Assembly (NCBI GenBank): GCA_014647935.1
Contig: BMQD01000014.1
Span: forward strand, 178,157-242,156
From: Planomonospora parontospora
Lineage (GTDB): Bacteria; Actinomycetota; Actinomycetes; Streptosporangiales; Streptosporangiaceae
Direction: 5' to 3'
DNA: 64,000 nucleotides
The notes below the pieces were generated by a model. It had not been told where the DNA came from, made no database searches, and saw only the letters and a program-made list of their open reading frames with translations. This document shows, piece after piece, positions 1 through 8,531 of this stretch; within the stretch, counting starts at the first letter, position 1; the number at the start of each line of letters is the position of its first letter. The position numbers and the translations under genes are program-made.

Positions 1-858
1 GCGGCCGTGGAGGAGGAGGACACCGTCATCCGCGTCAAGAGCGGCGGGTTCACCGGCGCCAAGCTGTATCTCGACACCCCCTCGCACACCGGCACCGAGA
101 ACCTCATCATGGCGGCCGCCCTCGGGCGCGGCACCACCGTGATCGAGAACGCCGCGCTGGAGCCCGAGGTCCTCGACGTCATCGAGATGCTGACCCGGAT
201 GGGCGCGAAGATCAGCGGCGGCGGCACCGGGTTCATCACCGTGGAGGGCGTGGAGGAGCTCCAGGCCGTCGAGCACACCGTGATGCCCGACCGGCTCGAC
301 GCGGGCGTGTTCGCCATGGCCGCGGCCATCACCGGCGGCGAGGTCAACCTGGTCGGCGCCGACCTGGACCACCTCGGCGTGGTCCGCTACAAGCTGGAGC
401 AGATGGGGGTGGAGTTCGCCGACCACGGCGCGGTGCTCCACGTGCGCCGGGACCGCCCGCTGCGCCCGATCAACGTGATCACCGACACCTACCCGGGGTT
501 CGCCACCGACCTGCAGTCGCCGATCATGACGGTCGCCTGCCTCGCCGACGGCGCCAGCTACATCCACGAGCGCATCTTCGACGGCCGGTTCGCGCTGGCC
601 AGCGAGCTCAACAAGATGGGCGCGGACATCGAGGTGACGGAGAACCGCGCCGTCGTGCACGGCGCCACCCCGCTGAAGGGCACGCAGGTGACCGCGCACG
701 ACCTCCGCTCGGGAATCGCGCTCGTTCTCGCCGGCCTCGCCGCCGAGGGGGAAACGGTCATCGAGTCCGGCTATCTCATCGACCGCGGCCACTCATATCT
801 GGCCGAGCGCATGCAGGCCCTGGGCGCGGATGTGGTGCAGGAGATTTCACCGTCATAA
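1..858 (+). CDS. murA: UDP-N-acetylglucosamine 1-carboxyvinyltransferase, 3' part (MurA)
   Basis: The reading frame is open from the first base of the window, so this is the C-terminal ~285 residues of a protein normally about 420-450 aa. MurA transfers enolpyruvate from PEP to UDP-GlcNAc in the first committed step of peptidoglycan synthesis in the cytoplasm. The visible part has the EPSP-synthase-like inside-out barrel pattern, including DTYPGFATDLQSP (carrying the Asp that aligns with E. coli Asp305), ERIFDGRF and the DLRSGIALVLAG stretch (aligning with the Arg397 region), and ends IDRGHSYLAERMQALGAD. The N-terminal lobe with the PEP-binding Cys/Lys lies outside the window, so I cannot tell whether the Cys is replaced by Asp. 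A paralogous EPSP-family enzyme is a less likely alternative. Confidence 0.9.
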   Translation, partial: AAVEEEDTVIRVKSGGFTGAKLYLDTPSHTGTENLIMAAALGRGTTVIENAALEPEVLDVIEMLTRMGAKISGGGTGFITVEGVEELQAVEHTVMPDRLDAGVFAMAAAITGGEVNLVGADLDHLGVVRYKLEQMGVEFADHGAVLHVRRDRPLRPINVITDTYPGFATDLQSPIMTVACLADGASYIHERIFDGRFALASELNKMGADIEVTENRAVVHGATPLKGTQVTAHDLRSGIALVLAGLAAEGETVIESGYLIDRGHSYLAERMQALGADVVQEISPS

Positions 859-1036
859 TCGGCGGGTTTCAACCACTCTATAACCATCTTGACCTGTACG
901 AATAGGACGAGTTAAGGCTTTAGCACCACGGGTTGTCCTCAGGCGGACACTAAATCGGGCGTGACATTACGGTCCCGACGAGCGATCGTTCCAAAAGAGA
1001 GCCGAAAACAAACGGACGGCATGATGGGAACGAACA
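859..1036. other. Intergenic region between murA and the regulator gene
   Basis: This 178-bp gap is noticeably more AT-rich than its surroundings (for example around 870-900 and 990-1030) and probably holds the promoter of the downstream TTG-started regulator. No convincing -10/-35 pair, terminator or palindrome was identified. Confidence 0.4.
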
Positions 1037-2371
1037 TTGGTCGAGCGGGCCGAAGAAGCTCCACGAGTGTCACGCACGGGTGCCCTGACACCGGATCTCA
1101 CCATCGGTGTGGTGGGCCCCCACGACCTCGTCGAACGAGTGATGTTGATGGGCCACGCGGCGGCTCCCCTGCCCTGCCGCCTCGTGGCCGCCGCCTACCG
1201 GGACGAGCAGGAGGCGCCTGACAAGGTCACCCGTCTGGGGGCCGGGGTGGACGCCTGTCTGTTCGCCAGCCCGATCCCCTACGACCTGGCCCGGCGGTCG
1301 GGAGCGCTGACGATGCCGGCGACGTACGTCCAGCTCGGCGGGGCCGCGCTGATCGCCGCGCTGGGCCGGGCCGTGATGGACGAGCGGATCGACCCGCGCC
1401 GGGTCAGCGTGGACGTGCTGAGCCGGGCGGACGTCGAGGAGGCCTACGCCGATCTGGGCCTGCCCAGCGGCGGGGTGCAGAGCCGCGACGAGCCGGGCGC
1501 CACGGGCACGATCGCGGCCTTCCACGAGCGCCTGGCGCGGCAGGGGAGCACCACCGGGGCGCTGACCTGCCTGCCGGCCGTCGCCGAGCGCCTGCAGGCG
1601 GCGGACGTCCCGGTGGTCCGGGTCCGCCCGACCTCCGCCGCCGTCCGGACGGCGCTGCACACCGCGGCGCTGCTCGGCGCCCACCACCGGCTGGAGGAGT
1701 CGCAGCTGACCGTGGTCCTGGTCGAGGTCCCCACCCTCCGCGAGCCGGTACGGCGGGCCGCGCCCCGCCACTGGCGCGACGAACTGCGCCTGTCGCTCCA
1801 CCGGCTGCTGGTGCAGGAGGCCAACCGGATCAACGCGACGGTGACGGCGATCGACGACCACAGTTACATGGTCACCGCGACCCGCGGTTCGGTGTCCGCC
1901 GCGACCGAGGGCTTCCGGGTGCTCCCGTTCGCCGCGCGGGTCCGCGACGAGCTCGGGCTGGCCGTGGAGGTCGGCGTCGGCATGGGCCGTACGACCCACG
2001 ACGCCGAGGCCCACGCCCGGGCGGCGCTGGCCCGCACCCAGACGGGCAAGCAGGTCCAGGGCTTCGCGGTGGACCGCGAGGGCCGGGCGCTGGTCCCCGC
2101 CCCCAGGACGCCCCTGCACGGCGGCACGGCCAAACCCAAGGGCGTGGAGGTGCTGGCCCGGCTGGCCGCCAAGCTGGAGAACGGGGACACGGTGGTGGAC
2201 GCCGAGGGCGCGGGCAAGATGCTCGGCGTCACCTCGCGTACGGCACGGCGGTTGCTGCGCACGCTGGTGGACGAGGGACTCGCGTGGCCGCTCCCGCCGA
2301 ACCGCACCCCGCAGCCGGGACGGCCCCGCCAGCTCTACCGCCTGATCGTGGAGAAGCTCGGCGCCCGTTAG
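1037..2371 (+). CDS. Putative transcriptional regulator with C-terminal winged helix and cyclase-like middle domain
   Basis: The 444-aa product has three visible parts. Residues ~20-140 are a Rossmann-like segment starting TIGVVGPHDLVERV. The middle (~210-350) ends in VGVGMGRTTHDAEAHARAAL, a pattern reminiscent of degenerate GGDEF or GTP-cyclohydrolase-III folds. The C-terminal ~85 residues (GAGKMLGVTSRTARRLLRTL...GRPRQLYRL) look like a winged helix-turn-helix. I read it as a ligand-sensing DNA-binding protein; the family name, ligand and target are unknown to me. The start is TTG at 1037; a GTG at ~1067 is possible and would remove about ten residues that look non-conserved. It is convergent with the sigma-factor gene, with only ~30 bp between the two stops. 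Confidence 0.75.
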   Translation: MVERAEEAPRVSRTGALTPDLTIGVVGPHDLVERVMLMGHAAAPLPCRLVAAAYRDEQEAPDKVTRLGAGVDACLFASPIPYDLARRSGALTMPATYVQLGGAALIAALGRAVMDERIDPRRVSVDVLSRADVEEAYADLGLPSGGVQSRDEPGATGTIAAFHERLARQGSTTGALTCLPAVAERLQAADVPVVRVRPTSAAVRTALHTAALLGAHHRLEESQLTVVLVEVPTLREPVRRAAPRHWRDELRLSLHRLLVQEANRINATVTAIDDHSYMVTATRGSVSAATEGFRVLPFAARVRDELGLAVEVGVGMGRTTHDAEAHARAALARTQTGKQVQGFAVDREGRALVPAPRTPLHGGTAKPKGVEVLARLAAKLENGDTVVDAEGAGKMLGVTSRTARRLLRTLVDEGLAWPLPPNRTPQPGRPRQLYRLIVEKLGAR

Positions 2372-2403
2372 GAGACCCCCTCCGGGCGGCGGCTCCCGGC
2401 GGA

Positions 2404-4377
2404 TCAGGTGGGATACCTGAGCCGCCGGAGGGTGTAGCCGTCGCCCGCCGGGTCCAGAGACCTGGTGGCCTGCTTGAAGAGATACTCGGCCCGCTCGTAG
2501 GACAGGCGGCGGCGGCCCGTCTCCGGGCACAGGTCGGCCTGCGCCGGCACCCGGGACGGCCCGGGCCGCCGGTCGGTGAGGAAGAGGGGGCCCCGGGTCC
2601 GGCCCGCCACAAGATCGGGGAGGAGCCGGGCGGTCCCGGACCGCCAGCTCACCCAGGAGCCGCCCGCGCGGGCCCGGCGGTCGTCCAGATCCAGGTCTTC
2701 GACGTTCAGGGACAGAACGGCCGTCACCCCGGCCGCGGACTCGTGCAGGAGCCGCCACAGGGTCCGTTCGCGCAGCGGCAGATCGAGGCGGTCCCAGAGC
2801 ACTTCCAGCTGTGCCGGGCCGATGCCCCGCGTCCGGGGGCGGGTCTCGGCACGCCGGTCGAGACCCGCCGCGAGATGCTCCATGGACGCCCAGGCGCCGA
2901 ACGACCGGACCGCCGACCGGTGCCGGTTCCACGTCGCGGCCGCCGCCTCGCCCCAGGCCGCGTTGAACGCCCGTGCCACGTGGTCGGCGGTCAGGGAGGC
3001 CAGGGGCGTCCGGTCGCCCACGGCCAGGCGGAGGCGCCGCAGCGTCTGCCCGTACGAGCGGACCGTCCCGGCGTCCAGCCCACCGCGTTCCAGGAACTCC
3101 CGGGCGGCCTGCCCGAGAGTGGGCCCGGAGGCGGCGGGAACGGGGATCTCCGCTGCCCGGCGGTGCAGGAAGGCGTGCTCGGCGACGTTCCCGGCGAGGG
3201 ACGCGGCCCGCTCGAACTCCAGTCTCGCCTCCTCGAGCCGCCCCAGCCGGGCCAGGAGGTCGCCCCGGACGCTCGGCAGCAGGTGGTAGTCCCGCAGCGC
3301 GGGATCACCGGTCAGGGAGTCGACCAGAGCGAGCCCCGCCGCCGGCCCGTGCGCCATCCCGAGCGCCACGGCCCGGTTGAGCTGCACGACCGGCGTCGGC
3401 AGCAGCCGCGCCAGCGCTCCGTACAGAGCCGCGATCCGCGCCCAGTCGGTCTCCTCCGCGCTCCGCGCCTGCGCGTGGCACACGGCGATCGCCGCCTGCA
3501 GCACGTACGGGCCGGGCGGGCCGCCGATCTCCCGCGCGCGCAGCATCGCGGTGAAGCCGCGGCGGATGAGCAGCCGGTCCCAGCGCCCCCGGTTCTGCTC
3601 GTGAAGCAGGACGGGTTCGCCCGAGGGCCCGGTGCGCGCGGCGGAGCGGGACGCCTGGAGCTCCATGAGCGCGACCAGCCCGTGCACCTCCGCCTCGTGC
3701 GGCGCCAGCCCCGCCAGCAGCCGGCCCAGCCTCAGCGCCTCCAGGCAGAGCTCCGGCCGGGTCAGATCGTCCCCGGACGTCGCCGAGTATCCCTCGTTGA
3801 AGATGAGATAGACGACCTCGAGCACCGACGACAGGCGCGCGGCCAGTTCCGGGCCGCCGGGCAGCTCGAACGGCACCCGCTCCTCGGCCAGCGTCCGCTT
3901 CGCCGCGGCGATGCGCCGGACGATCTGCGACTCTCCGACGAGGAACGCCCGGGCGATCTCCTCGGTCGTCAGGCCGCCGAGGAGCCTGAGCGTCAGCGCG
4001 ACCCGTGCCTCGGTCGGCAGAACCGGGTGGCAGGAGACGAACATCAGCCGCAGGACGTCGTCCTGCTCGGTGTCCCCTCCGGAGCCGTGCTCCCGGTCCT
4101 GCCGTTCCAGCTCGCAGGCGAGCCGCCCCTGCCCGTGCTCGAGCCGCCGGGAGCGCCGGATGTGGTCGACGGCGCGGCGTTTGGCGACGGCCGTCAGCCA
4201 GGCGCCGGGGTTGTCCGGAACACCCGACGCGGGCCACTGTTCGAGAGCGGAGACGAGCGCGTCCTGGGCCAGTTCCTCGGCGAGACCGACATCGTGCACC
4301 ATCCGCGTGAGCCCGGCGATGATCCTGGCCGCCTGGAGCTTCCAGACCGCGTCGATCGTGCGATGGACGTCCGTCAC
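2404..4377 (-). CDS. ECF42-type sigma factor fused to a degenerate tyrosine-recombinase domain
   Basis: One uninterrupted 657-aa frame (GTG start at 4377, beginning VTDVHRTIDAVW as family members do; a TTG at 4413 would add 12 residues). Residues 1-~170 are sigma region 2 and 4 (DVGLAEELAQDALVSALEQW, NPGAWLTAVAKRRAVDHIRR, GGLTTEEIARAFLV). Residues ~180-405 are the DUF6596/TPR-like extension typical of ECF42 (VVYLIFNEGYSATSG). These ~410 residues are already a full family-length protein. From ~417 a second module follows: a SAM-like core-binding domain (AREFLERGGLDAGTVRSYGQ) and a phage-integrase catalytic fold (TLWRLLHESAAGVTAVLSLN). The usual Arg (ETAARxxE) is Gly here, the beta-hairpin Lys stretch is shortened, and the protein stops at TLRRLRYPT, before the HxxR box, third box and Tyr. 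It cannot recombine DNA by the normal mechanism. The adjacent DGPF gene supports the ECF42 assignment. Confidence 0.88.
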   Translation of the reverse strand: MTDVHRTIDAVWKLQAARIIAGLTRMVHDVGLAEELAQDALVSALEQWPASGVPDNPGAWLTAVAKRRAVDHIRRSRRLEHGQGRLACELERQDREHGSGGDTEQDDVLRLMFVSCHPVLPTEARVALTLRLLGGLTTEEIARAFLVGESQIVRRIAAAKRTLAEERVPFELPGGPELAARLSSVLEVVYLIFNEGYSATSGDDLTRPELCLEALRLGRLLAGLAPHEAEVHGLVALMELQASRSAARTGPSGEPVLLHEQNRGRWDRLLIRRGFTAMLRAREIGGPPGPYVLQAAIAVCHAQARSAEETDWARIAALYGALARLLPTPVVQLNRAVALGMAHGPAAGLALVDSLTGDPALRDYHLLPSVRGDLLARLGRLEEARLEFERAASLAGNVAEHAFLHRRAAEIPVPAASGPTLGQAAREFLERGGLDAGTVRSYGQTLRRLRLAVGDRTPLASLTADHVARAFNAAWGEAAAATWNRHRSAVRSFGAWASMEHLAAGLDRRAETRPRTRGIGPAQLEVLWDRLDLPLRERTLWRLLHESAAGVTAVLSLNVEDLDLDDRRARAGGSWVSWRSGTARLLPDLVAGRTRGPLFLTDRRPGPSRVPAQADLCPETGRRRLSYERAEYLFKQATRSLDPAGDGYTLRRLRYPT

Positions 4378-4437
4378 GGCACGATGACAGCACCGCCCCG
4401 GCCCCGTCCGCAAGCCGGGGCCGCGCGGTCCGGCCGG

Positions 4438-4761
4438 TCAGGAGCCGAAGACCTGCTGGATCACGCTCTCCCCGTCGCCGACGATCCTGCGGAAGCGGCG
4501 GGCCACCTCGATCGCCTCCTCCCTGGAGCGGACCTCGACCAGCGCGAAGCCCGCCACGGCCTCCTTGGCCTCGGCGAACGGCCCGTCGGTCACTGTGATC
4601 CCGTCACCGGAGGACGTCACGCGGATGCCGCCCGGTTCCAGGCCGCCGGTGGCCAGCAGGACGCCCGCCGTGGTCAGTTCCTCGACGAACTCGGCCATCG
4701 CGGCGTACAGCTTCTCGTCGGGAGCGGTGCCGGACGCCTTGGTGGTCATCAGATAGCGCAT
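4438..4761 (-). CDS. DGPF / YCII-related domain protein
   Basis: The 107-aa product starting MRYLMTTKASG contains the DGPF signature (TVTDGPFAEAKEAVAGF) of the YCII-related family of small ferredoxin-like-fold proteins. These genes sit next to ECF42 sigma genes in many actinobacteria, and a functional link, still biochemically unclear, is generally assumed. The start at 4761 is preferred over an upstream ATG at 4857 because GGAAGAG lies just upstream and because the longer version would read into the inverted repeat at 4790-4859. It lies 60 bp upstream of the sigma gene on the same strand, suggesting co-transcription. Confidence 0.9.
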   Translation of the reverse strand: MRYLMTTKASGTAPDEKLYAAMAEFVEELTTAGVLLATGGLEPGGIRVTSSGDGITVTDGPFAEAKEAVAGFALVEVRSREEAIEVARRFRRIVGDGESVIQQVFGS

Positions 4762-4789
4762 GGGCTCTTCCTTCTCTCCGTTGTCGTGC

Positions 4790-4859
4790 CCATGCGTCGA
4801 TCTCGCGATGTGACACGGAACGGCGGCATTCCCTGTCACATCGCGAGATCGACGCATGG
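4790..4859. promoter_or_regulatory. Perfect 26-bp inverted repeat in a divergent promoter region
   Basis: Arms 4790-4815 and 4834-4859 are exact reverse complements (26 of 26) around an 18-nt centre that itself pairs GGAA with TTCC. Each strand reads TGTCACATCGCGAGATCGACGCATGG outward in pieces: TGTCACA, then TCGCGAGATCGACGC, toward the DGPF gene on one side and the DUF998 gene on the other. TGTCACA resembles -35 elements of some ECF sigma groups. I infer a symmetric promoter or operator driving both genes, plausibly by the neighbouring sigma factor. I could not assign a -10 element. Confidence 0.7.
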
Positions 4860-4895
4860 TCGAGAACCGAAGAAGGATCCCGGAAAGGCACGACC

Positions 4896-5564
4896 ATGAC
4901 CACCGTCCAGTTCCCGTCCGCCCCGGCCGCCACCGCCACCTCTGCCACCACCCGCTCCCTGCTCGCCTGCGCGATCGCCGCCGCCCCCCTGTGGACGGTC
5001 GTCTCCCTGGCCCAGGCCGCCACCCGCGAGGGCTTCGACCTGACCCGCCACCCGCTGAGCGCGCTGAGCAACGGCTCCCTGGGCTGGTTGCAGATCCTCA
5101 ACTTCCTGGTCGCCGGCGCACTGACCGTCGCCGGGGCGAGCGGCCTGCGCCGGGCCGTGCGCGGCACCCCCGGAGGCACGTGGGCGCCACGGCTGGTCCG
5201 GATCAACGGATTCGGCATGATCGCAGCGGGGATCTTCGTCATGGACCCGGGTGGCGGCTTCCCCGCCGGCGCCCCCCACGGGATGCCCGCGACGCTCACC
5301 TGGCACGGCTACGGCCACCTGGCCGCCGGCTCGGTCGCCTTCACCGCCCTGATCGCCGCCTGCTACGTCCTGGGCCGCCACTTCGGCCGTGCCGGGCACC
5401 GCGGCCACGCCGTCGCCTCCCGCATCGCCGGCACCGCCCTGCTGGTCGGCAACGGCTGGTCCATGAGCGGCGGCACGGCCGGGTCCCTGACCCTGGCCGT
5501 CGGAGCCGTCACCGCGATGCTCTGGGTCTCCACGGTCGCCGCCCGGTACCGCCGCGGCCTCTGA
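4896..5564 (+). CDS. DUF998 integral membrane protein
   Basis: The 222-aa product has about six hydrophobic segments and the DUF998 pattern: an early membrane helix, then DLTRHPLSALSNGSLGWLQ, then GGFPAGAPHGMP before the third helix. DUF998 proteins are found in the membrane and have no firmly assigned function. The start is ATG 4896 with GGAAAGG upstream. It is divergent from the DGPF-sigma pair across the perfect inverted repeat, which suggests it belongs to the same sigma regulon. A second, distant DUF998 gene is at 33189-33842. Confidence 0.85.
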   Translation: MTTVQFPSAPAATATSATTRSLLACAIAAAPLWTVVSLAQAATREGFDLTRHPLSALSNGSLGWLQILNFLVAGALTVAGASGLRRAVRGTPGGTWAPRLVRINGFGMIAAGIFVMDPGGGFPAGAPHGMPATLTWHGYGHLAAGSVAFTALIAACYVLGRHFGRAGHRGHAVASRIAGTALLVGNGWSMSGGTAGSLTLAVGAVTAMLWVSTVAARYRRGL

Positions 5565-5619
5565 TCCCGTCCGGCCGCCACGAGCGTTCTGTCGCCCGCT
5601 ACCGGTATCGTCATGTGCC

Positions 5620-6570
5620 ATGAGTCCAGACGCTGCTGACAAGCGCACATCACTTCTCGTCTGGGGCGCGCTGGCGATCGTCTACGTCGTCTGGGGCTCC
5701 ACCTACCTGGCCATCATGATCGTCATCGAGACGGTCCCCCCGCTGCTCAGCGGCGCCATGCGGTTCACCGTGGCCGCGCTGGTCCTGGCCGCCGCGATCC
5801 TGGCCCTGCGCGGCCGGGAGGCCTTCCGGATGACCGCCCGCGAGGCGGGGGGCGCGGCGCTCGTGGGCTTCCTCCTGCTGACCGGAGGGAACGGCATGGT
5901 GGCGCTGGCCGAGCAGCACATCTCCAGCGGGCTGGCGGCCCTGCTGGTGGCCTCGGTCCCGCTCTGGCTGGTGGTCCTGCGGATCATCGCCCGGGACCGG
6001 CCGCGGGTGCTCACGCTGACCGGCGTGCTCATCGGGTTCGGCGGGGTCGCCGGGCTCTCCCTGGCCGGCGGGGACGCCGCCTCGGACGGCGCGGGCATCG
6101 TGATCATCCTGCTCGCGTCCGTCTCGTGGTCGGTCGGGTCGTTCCTGTCCGCCCGGATCCCGATGCCCGCCAACCCCTTCTCCGCGAGCGCGGTCGAGAT
6201 GGCGGCGGGCGGCGCCGGGCTGCTGCTGACCGGCCTGACGCTGGGCGAGCGCCTGGACCCGGCCGCCGTCTCCGGGCGGTCCTGGACCGCGCTGGCCTAC
6301 CTGGTCGTGATGGGGTCGCTGGTCGCCTTCACGTCGTACGTGTGGCTGCTGGGCAACGCGCCCATCTCCCTGGTCTCCACCTACGCCTACGTCAACCCGG
6401 TCGTGGCGGTCGCCCTGGGCGCGCTGGTGCTGAGCGAGCCGGTGACCGGTTCGATGGTCGCCGCCGGTCTGGTGATCGTCGTCGGCGTCGCGCTGGTCGT
6501 CTCCACCGAGCGGCGCGGCAGGCGGGCCGTCCCGGAGCAGGAGGCCGAGCCGGAGCCCGCGACCGCGTAG
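5620..6570 (+). CDS. EamA/DMT-family transporter
   Basis: The 316-aa protein has ten predicted membrane helices in two EamA repeats (first beginning ALAIVYVVWGSTYLAIMIVI, second ILLASVSWSVGSFLSARI), as in drug/metabolite exporters of the RhaT/YdcZ type. The substrate is not evident. The start is ATG 5620 and the acidic C-terminal tail (EQEAEPEPATA) is cytoplasmic-like. It follows the DUF998 gene by 55 bp but has no clear functional tie to it. A hairpin lies downstream before the convergent aminotransferase gene. Confidence 0.88.
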   Translation: MSPDAADKRTSLLVWGALAIVYVVWGSTYLAIMIVIETVPPLLSGAMRFTVAALVLAAAILALRGREAFRMTAREAGGAALVGFLLLTGGNGMVALAEQHISSGLAALLVASVPLWLVVLRIIARDRPRVLTLTGVLIGFGGVAGLSLAGGDAASDGAGIVIILLASVSWSVGSFLSARIPMPANPFSASAVEMAAGGAGLLLTGLTLGERLDPAAVSGRSWTALAYLVVMGSLVAFTSYVWLLGNAPISLVSTYAYVNPVVAVALGALVLSEPVTGSMVAAGLVIVVGVALVVSTERRGRRAVPEQEAEPEPATA

Positions 6571-6656
6571 GCCTTCGGGCGGACGGATCCGAGGGGCGGA
6601 CGGGTCCTGGTCACGGCGGGAAGCCGGTCCGGGAACGGCCCCTCCCGGCCAGGTCG

Positions 6657-6705
6657 GGCGCCGGGCCCGGAGGCGGCGTCGTCCGCCGCGCCGGGCCCGG
6701 GACGC
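6657..6705. terminator. GC-rich imperfect hairpin between convergent genes
   Basis: Arms around 6657-6678 and 6683-6705, each containing the palindromic core CCGGGCCCGG, can pair with a few mismatches. It lies between the stops of the EamA gene and the aminotransferase gene and probably ends both transcripts. There is no U-tract, which is common in actinobacteria. Confidence 0.45.
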
Positions 6706-6707
6706 CG

Positions 6708-7769
6708 TCAGGCGTTCCTGAAGGCCGCGGCGGCGGCCAGGAAGGTGTCGTTGGCCTCGGGCGTGCCGATGGAGATCCGCGCCCCCTCGCCCGCGAAGGG
6801 ACGCACGGCCACCCCCTCGGCCGCGCACGCCTGCGCGAAGTCGAGCGTGCGCCCGCCCAGCCGGAGCCAGACGAAGTTGGCCTCGGTGACGGGCACCGTC
6901 CAGCCCTGCGCGAGGAGCTCATCGCGGACGCGGGTGCGCTCCTTCACCACCGCGTCGACCCGCTCCAGCAGCTCGTCCTCGGCCGCGAGGGACGCGACGG
7001 CGGCGGCCTGGGCGAGGTGGTTGACCGCGAAGGGAACCATCGTCTTGCGCACGGCAGCCGCCACCGGCTCGTTCGCGATCAGGTAGCCCACCCGCAGGCC
7101 CGCCAGGCCGTACGCCTTGGAGAAGGTGCGCAGCACGGCCACGTTGGGCCGCTCGCGGTAGACCGTGAGGCCGTCGGTCACGTCGGCGTCCCTGACGTAC
7201 TCCCGGTAGGCCTCGTCCAGCACGACCAGCACGTCCTCCGGCACCCGGTCCAGGAACGCCGCCAGCTCGCCCGAGCGCACGACCGTGCCGGTGGGGTTGT
7301 TCGGGTTGCAGACGAAGACCATGCGGGTGGCGGGGGTGATCGCCTCGGCCATCGCCTCCAGGTGATGGGTCTCATCGGCCAGCGGGACCCGGACCGAGGT
7401 CGCCCCGGCCAGGTCGGCCAGGAGCGGGTAGGCCTCGAACGAGCGCCAGGCGTAGACCACCTCGGCGCCCGGCTCGCTCACCGTCTCGAAGAGCTGCTGG
7501 GCCACGGTGACCGAGCCCGCGCCGAGCGCGACGTGCTCGGGCGGCACGCCGTACCGCTCGGCGAGCGCCTCGGTGAGGGCGGTCGCCGCGGGGTCGGGAT
7601 AGCGGTGGATCTCCGCCGCGGCCCGTGCGACCGCCTCGACCACCGAAGGCAGCGGGTCGTAGGGGGATTCGTTGGACGAGAGCTTGTAGGACCGGCCGTC
7701 GGGGGAGACCACGGCCTTGCCCGCCCTGTAGGGGGGCATCGTGTCCAGGATCGCGCGGAAACGAGGCAT
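6708..7769 (-). CDS. Histidinol-phosphate / aromatic amino acid aminotransferase (HisC/Pat type)
   Basis: A PLP-dependent class I/II aminotransferase of 353 aa, the usual length. The Schiff-base Lys is K218 in [24 protein letters not shown] and [10 protein letters not shown] carry the Asn and Asp/Tyr that contact PLP, and the C-terminal Arg-containing [10 protein letters not shown] binds the substrate carboxylate or phosphate. It starts [18 protein letters not shown]. It is isolated from other his genes, so it may be the phenylalanine-type paralogue (pat) or an accessory histidinol-phosphate aminotransferase; sequence alone does not separate the two. Confidence 0.88.
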   Translation of the reverse strand: MPRFRAILDTMPPYRAGKAVVSPDGRSYKLSSNESPYDPLPSVVEAVARAAAEIHRYPDPAATALTEALAERYGVPPEHVALGAGSVTVAQQLFETVSEPGAEVVYAWRSFEAYPLLADLAGATSVRVPLADETHHLEAMAEAITPATRMVFVCNPNNPTGTVVRSGELAAFLDRVPEDVLVVLDEAYREYVRDADVTDGLTVYRERPNVAVLRTFSKAYGLAGLRVGYLIANEPVAAAVRKTMVPFAVNHLAQAAAVASLAAEDELLERVDAVVKERTRVRDELLAQGWTVPVTEANFVWLRLGGRTLDFAQACAAEGVAVRPFAGEGARISIGTPEANDTFLAAAAAFRNA

Positions 7770-7830
7770 GGCCTTACCTTATGAGGAGCGGACGGATGGG
7801 GCATCATCCTGCGAGACTGGAGGCACGAGC

Positions 7831-8475
7831 ATGCCCGACCGGGAGGACGACATGAGCGCCGCACCGCTGTCCGAGACCGGGCTCCGCCCGGAGCCTTCGG
7901 TGTGGGATCCTCTGCCCGACTGGGTCCTCCCGCCGCGGGGCGGCTTCACCGCCGACGACCTGGACCGGCTTCCCGGGATCCCCCCGCACACCGAGCTCAT
8001 CGATGGCACTCTCGTCTTCGTGAGCCCCCAGACCAACTTCCACATGTCGACGCTCTTCCTCCTGGAGAGCGGCTTGCGGCGTGCGGTCCCCCGCGACCTG
8101 GCGGTCCGCCGCGAGATGACCGTGACGCTGGGGCGGCGGCAGCGGCCCGAGCCCGACCTCCTGGTCGTGCGCGCCGACGCCGTCCGGGGGGCGCGGCAGA
8201 CCACATATGAGCCGCAGGACGTCGTGCTCGCCGTCGAGGTCGTCTCCGCCGAGTCGGAGATCCGCGACCGCGAGCGCAAGCCCCGGCTCTACGCGGAGAG
8301 CGGCATCCCCCACTTCTGGCTCGTGGAGAACGACGGCGACCGGCCCGTGGTGCACGTCTACGAGCTGGACGCCGCGACCAGGGTCTACGTCGCCACCGGG
8401 ATCCATCGCAGCAGGCTCAAGCTCGACGCGCCCTTCCCCATCGACGTCGACCTGACGGAGATCGACCGGTTCTGA
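7831..8475 (+). CDS. Uma2 family endonuclease-like protein (DUF820)
   Basis: The 214-aa protein matches the Uma2/DUF820 restriction-endonuclease-like fold, common and multicopy in actinobacteria and cyanobacteria. ELIDGTLVFVSPQTNFHM, RPEPDLLVV and LAVEVVSAESEIRDRERKP form the PD-(D/E)xK-like core (Asp in EPDLLVV, Glu in AVEV, Lys in RKP), followed by YAESGIPHFWLVE. The actual biological role is not established. Two in-frame ATGs compete: 7831 (GGAGG seven bases upstream) and 7852 (GGGAGG five bases upstream). It is divergent from hisC and convergent with the Nudix regulator. Confidence 0.85.
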   Translation: MPDREDDMSAAPLSETGLRPEPSVWDPLPDWVLPPRGGFTADDLDRLPGIPPHTELIDGTLVFVSPQTNFHMSTLFLLESGLRRAVPRDLAVRREMTVTLGRRQRPEPDLLVVRADAVRGARQTTYEPQDVVLAVEVVSAESEIRDRERKPRLYAESGIPHFWLVENDGDRPVVHVYELDAATRVYVATGIHRSRLKLDAPFPIDVDLTEIDRF

Positions 8476-8531
8476 CTCCGGCGGCGGCCGGGTGCGGCCG
8501 CGGACGCCGCCCGGCTCCCCCGGGCTCCGGG

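Noticed and set aside
1070-2932. Long minus-strand frame opposite the winged-helix regulator
   Set aside because: It is a shadow frame of the real plus-strand gene: Pro/Gly/Arg/His-rich, no motifs, crossing into the next gene.
2404-3129. A functional integrase marking an integrated element
   Set aside because: The recombinase part lacks the first Arg, the HxxR box and the Tyr and is fused to a sigma factor. No att sites or element genes are nearby.
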